DNA from: Alphaproteobacteria bacterium
GTDB taxonomy: Bacteria; Pseudomonadota; Alphaproteobacteria; ATCC43930; CGMCC-115725
Assembly (NCBI GenBank): GCA_028866355.1
Contig: JAGWIH010000059.1
Span: 1 to 10,013, forward strand
Length of the DNA: 10,013 bases
Direction of reading: 5' to 3'
The notes under the pieces were generated by a model, which searched no databases, had not been told where the DNA came from, and worked only from the letters and a program-made list of their open reading frames with translations. Position numbers and translations under genes: made by a program. Shown one piece after another: positions 7,836 through 10,013 of this stretch (positions are counted from its first letter, which is position 1; each line of letters begins with the position of its first letter).

Positions 7836-7850
7836 TGTTGCAGTGCAACA
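7836..7850. promoter_or_regulatory. 15-bp perfect dyad upstream of gltA, candidate operator
   Basis: TGTTGCA and TGCAACA are exact inverted repeats around a single central base. The dyad lies 23-37 bases before the gltA start codon and 15 bases downstream of the proposed -10 element, where a bound repressor would block transcription. A one-base centre is too tight for an RNA hairpin loop unless arm bases unpair, so a DNA-binding dimer is the better reading. The TTGC-N3-GCAA core resembles the CTGC-N3/4-GCAG sites reported for the alphaproteobacterial PHB regulator PhaR. That assignment is an inference from recalled consensus, not a match I could test. Confidence 0.5.
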
Positions 7851-7865
7851 ATTTGCGACCGGGGC

Positions 7866-7894
7866 AGCATAAGACTCCCGGTGGGTTTTAGCAA
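7866..7894 (-). promoter_or_regulatory. Candidate housekeeping promoter of gltA
   Basis: On the minus strand TTGCTA (7889-7894) and TATGCT (7866-7871) are separated by 17 bases. Each matches 4 of 6 positions of the -35 and -10 consensus. It lies in the only non-coding gap upstream of gltA, and the expected start of transcription falls just before the 15-bp dyad. The match is moderate, so the call is tentative. Confidence 0.4.
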
Positions 7895-7906
7895 ATCGCT
7901 TGGGTT

Positions 7907-9328
7907 TCAACCGGAAGGGGCCGCGACCGCATCTGCGAGACGGCCCAGCGATTCCGCCCGCCCCAGCACCGCCATGACCTCGAAAATGCCCGGCGAAGCC
8001 TTGCTGCCGGTGAGCGCGGCGCGGAGCGGCTGGGCCACGTCGCCAAGCTTCAAATTGGCGGTGCCGCAATAGTCTTTGACGAAGCGTTCGAGGTGCGGCG
8101 CGTTCCATTGCGGTCCGGCCACCATCTGGTCGAGGGCGCCGTGCAGGTCTTTGAGCCGCGCCCGTGCCGCGCCGTCGAGCAGCTTCCCGGCATCCGGATC
8201 GAGCGGTATAGGCCGCTGGGCGACATAGAAACGCGCCCGCTCGGCGAGATCGACCAGTGTCTTGGCGCGCGGTTTAAGCTCAGGCAGCGCGTTGCGCAGC
8301 CGCGTGCGCGCGGCGGCATCGAGGCTGCGGCCTGCTTTCGCTTCGACGAAGGGCAGGGCGAGCGCGGCCAATTCGTCGTCCGGCGTGACACGAATATAGT
8401 GGCCGTTAAGATTGTCGAGCTTGGCGAAATCGAAACGCGCCGCGGCGCGGCCGACGGCGTCGAGATCGAACCATTCGATCGCCTGTGCGGTCGGGATGAT
8501 CTCGTCGTCGCCGTGGCTCCAGCCGAGCCGCAACAGATAATTCCGGAGCGCCGCCGGCAGATAGCCGAGCTTCTGGTATTCCTGCACGCCGAGTGCGCCG
8601 TGGCGCTTCGACATTTTCTGCCCGTCGGGCCCGTGGATCAGCGGAATATGCGCAAAGCGCGGGATCGTCCAGCCCAGCGCCTTGTAGATCTGGCACTGCC
8701 GGAAGGCGTTGGTGAGATGATCGTCGCCGCGGATGATGTGCGTGATCGCCATGTCGTGATCGTCGACCACGACCGAAAAATTATAGGTCGGCGTGCCGTC
8801 GGCGCGCAGGATGATGAGATCGTCGAGCTGCTGGTTCGACACCGTGACGCGGCCCTGCACCAGATCGTCGACCACCGTCTCGCCGGCCTGTTCGGCCCTG
8901 AGGCGGATCACCGGCTTGGCGCCGGCTGGCGCGGTTTTCGGATCGCGGTCGCGCCAGGTGCCGTCGTAGCGCATGCTGCGACCTTCCTTGAGCGCTTTGA
9001 GCCGCATCTGCTCGAGCTCTTCTTGCGTGCAATAGCAGTAATAGGCGTGGCCCGCGGCAAGCAGCTGGCGTGCGATGTCGGCGTGGTGCGCCTGGTTTTT
9101 CGATTGATAAATGACGTCGCCGTCCCATTCGAGGCCGAGCCATTTGAGGCCGTCGACGATGGCCGCCGTCGCTTCCGGCGTCGAGCGCGCGCGATCGGTA
9201 TCCTCGATCCGCAGACGGAAGACGCCTTTGTGATGCCTGGCGTAAAGCCAATTGAACAGCGCGGTGCGCGCGCCGCCGATGTGCAGGAATCCCGTGGGCG
9301 AGGGCGCGAAGCGGACGGTGACGGTCAT
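7907..9328 (-). CDS. gltX: Glutamyl-tRNA synthetase
   Basis: GltX charges tRNA-Glu with glutamate in the cytosol. Some alphaproteobacteria also use a GltX to form Glu-tRNA-Gln for the GatCAB amidotransferase. The 473 residues have the class I layout. A Rossmann catalytic domain carries the HIGH-type motif HIGG at residues 16-19, after RFAPSPTGFL, and KMSKR at 238-242. The helical anticodon-binding domain follows from about residue 310. RGDDHLTNAFRQCQIYKALGW is the typical amino acid/tRNA acceptor segment. The zinc site is degraded: Cys98 and Cys100 remain, but Trp125 and Asp127 stand where E. coli has Cys125 and His127. The start is the ATG at 9328 with only a weak AAAGA upstream. Its promoter should lie in the 44-bp gap shared with comEC, but none is convincing. 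A second gltX paralogue elsewhere in the genome is possible and cannot be judged here. Confidence 0.96.
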   Translation of the reverse strand: MTVTVRFAPSPTGFLHIGGARTALFNWLYARHHKGVFRLRIEDTDRARSTPEATAAIVDGLKWLGLEWDGDVIYQSKNQAHHADIARQLLAAGHAYYCYCTQEELEQMRLKALKEGRSMRYDGTWRDRDPKTAPAGAKPVIRLRAEQAGETVVDDLVQGRVTVSNQQLDDLIILRADGTPTYNFSVVVDDHDMAITHIIRGDDHLTNAFRQCQIYKALGWTIPRFAHIPLIHGPDGQKMSKRHGALGVQEYQKLGYLPAALRNYLLRLGWSHGDDEIIPTAQAIEWFDLDAVGRAAARFDFAKLDNLNGHYIRVTPDDELAALALPFVEAKAGRSLDAAARTRLRNALPELKPRAKTLVDLAERARFYVAQRPIPLDPDAGKLLDGAARARLKDLHGALDQMVAGPQWNAPHLERFVKDYCGTANLKLGDVAQPLRAALTGSKASPGIFEVMAVLGRAESLGRLADAVAAPSG

Positions 9329-9337
9329 CGCGGCGTC

Positions 9338-9366
9338 TTTAGCACATCCCCGAAGCGTTCTACACT
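9338..9366 (+). promoter_or_regulatory. Weak candidate promoter of comEC, possibly giving a leaderless transcript
   Basis: TTTAGC (3 of 6 matches) and TACACT (4 of 6) are 17 bases apart in the 44-bp gap between the divergent gltX and comEC. A start of transcription 6-8 bases after the -10 would fall on the comEC ATG at 9373. No Shine-Dalgarno is present before that ATG, which fits a leaderless message, but the promoter match is weak. Confidence 0.25.
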
Positions 9367-9372
9367 CTTGCC

Positions 9373-10013
9373 ATGGGGGAGGACGGCGCCGAAGCGGCAG
9401 CAGTCGCGCGTCCGGCGCCGTGGCGCGGCGTTGGCATTTGGTTGCGCGCGGCGCTCGTGGCCGAGCGCGAACGCTGGCCGCTCTGGCTGCCGGCTTTCAT
9501 GGGCGCCGGCATCGGCGTCTATTTCTGGTTATCGTTCGAGCCCGCCCGATGGCTTGGCCCGGCGTTGCTCGCGCTGGCGATCGGCGCCCTGGGCGCGAGT
9601 TGGCGATACGGTGCGTGGCGCTGGCCGGCGGCGGTGCTCGTGGCGCTGGCCTTAGGCTTCGCCGCGGCGCAGTTCGAGGCTCATTTCGCCGCCGCGCCGG
9701 TCCTTCATCATCGCATCATCGGCGTGCTGACGGGCCGTGTGCTGGCAGTCGATCCGTTGCCCGAAGGCGCGCGCCTGATCATCGCGCCGGCGAGCCTCGG
9801 CGATTTGCTGCCCGCGGATTTGCCGGCGCGCGTCCGCGTACGGTTGCGTCATGGTGACGGCGGCGTGATGCCGGGCGACGGCGTGCGCCTGCGCGTTTCG
9901 CTCGAACCGCCGCCGGCGCCGGCGATGCCCGGCGCCTACGATTTCCAGCGCCGCGCCTGGTTCGAGCGTTTGGGCGGTGTCGGCTTCGCCTTGTCGGCGC
10001 CGGAGCGGGTCGA
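9373..10013 (+). CDS. comEC: ComEC/Rec2-family competence membrane protein, N-terminal part (3' end outside window)
   Basis: ComEC/Rec2 proteins form the inner-membrane channel that takes up single-stranded DNA during natural transformation. The frame is open to the window end, giving 213 N-terminal residues. After a short hydrophilic start with Trp and Arg (WLRAALVAERERWP), there are three hydrophobic segments at about residues 35-55, 61-76 and 84-100. Next comes a soluble beta-rich region of the DUF4131/OB-fold type (GVLTGRVLAVDPLPEGARL, RVRVRLRHG, PGDGVRLRVSLEPPPAP). It ends in the family's typical PGAYDFQRRAWFERLGGVGFA. An in-frame stop at 9340-9342 and the lack of any start codon between it and 9373 make this ATG the earliest possible start. 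It has no Shine-Dalgarno. The place next to gltX fits alphaproteobacterial genomes, where lexA commonly follows comEC. The competence domain and the C-terminal beta-lactamase-like domain, if present, lie beyond the window. Confidence 0.88.
   Translation, partial: MGEDGAEAAAVARPAPWRGVGIWLRAALVAERERWPLWLPAFMGAGIGVYFWLSFEPARWLGPALLALAIGALGASWRYGAWRWPAAVLVALALGFAAAQFEAHFAAAPVLHHRIIGVLTGRVLAVDPLPEGARLIIAPASLGDLLPADLPARVRVRLRHGDGGVMPGDGVRLRVSLEPPPAPAMPGAYDFQRRAWFERLGGVGFALSAPERV

Noticed and set aside
7859..7881. CCGGG/CCCGG stem downstream of gltX as its terminator
   Set aside because: Only 5 bp of stem with a 13-base loop and no T run follow the gltX stop. It also overlaps the better-supported gltA promoter.
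7814..7894. Longer citrate synthase start
   Set aside because: The added residues cover the likely promoter and operator and do not resemble GltA. The ATG at 7813 has a good ribosome binding site.
9357..9371. Possible LexA box (GTTC-N7-GTTC type) before comEC
   Set aside because: The first half GTTC is present, but the second half reads TTGC and matches only 2 of 4 bases, which is not enough for a call.
8093..9655. A 520-codon open frame on the plus strand opposite gltX and running into comEC
   Set aside because: It mirrors gltX in antisense and then passes through comEC in the wrong frame. It has no recognisable domain.
9252..9857. A 201-codon plus-strand frame at the start of comEC
   Set aside because: The overlapping frame from 9373 encodes a clear ComEC N-terminus with membrane segments. 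This one is Arg/Gly-rich shadow.

Overview
The window is a compact, GC-rich chromosomal segment of an alphaproteobacterium, most like the Rhodospirillales/Rhizobiales side of the class. The evidence is the gene order bamA-skp-lpxD-fabZ-lpxA-lpxI-lpxB, then gltA and gltX on the opposite strand, then comEC. The use of LpxI rather than LpxH also fits, as does the strong G/C bias at third codon positions. Nearly every base is coding. I see no transposon, prophage, CRISPR array, tRNA or rRNA. This is core genome, not an accessory island.

Positions 1-5987 (+) form one tightly packed outer-membrane/lipid A operon. It holds the C-terminal beta-barrel of BamA (its 5' end lies outside the window), the periplasmic chaperone Skp/OmpH, the acyltransferase LpxD, the dehydratase FabZ and the acyltransferase LpxA. 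The last gene is a single reading frame encoding both LpxI and LpxB. Neighbouring genes overlap by 1 to 14 bases or are separated by at most 8, so translational coupling is likely. The products build UDP-diacylglucosamine (LpxA and LpxD; LpxC is elsewhere), cleave it to lipid X (LpxI) and condense lipid X with a second UDP-diacylglucosamine (LpxB). FabZ works on the same 3-hydroxyacyl-ACP pool, and BamA/Skp assemble the outer-membrane proteins that share the membrane with LPS.

Positions 5988-6463 (+) hold a glyoxalase I gene with a strong Shine-Dalgarno sequence. It converges on gltA (citrate synthase, -). The two TAG stop codons lie inside one perfect inverted repeat that could end transcription from both sides. 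gltX (glutamyl-tRNA synthetase, -) lies upstream of gltA. The 93-bp gap between gltX and gltA carries a plausible promoter, a 15-bp perfect dyad that looks like an operator, and a good ribosome binding site. The start of comEC (+) diverges from gltX across a 44-bp gap and runs off the window end.

The most notable observation is the in-frame LpxI-LpxB fusion, which joins two consecutive enzymes of lipid A synthesis. The second is the dyad in front of gltA. I found no previously undescribed multi-gene system.
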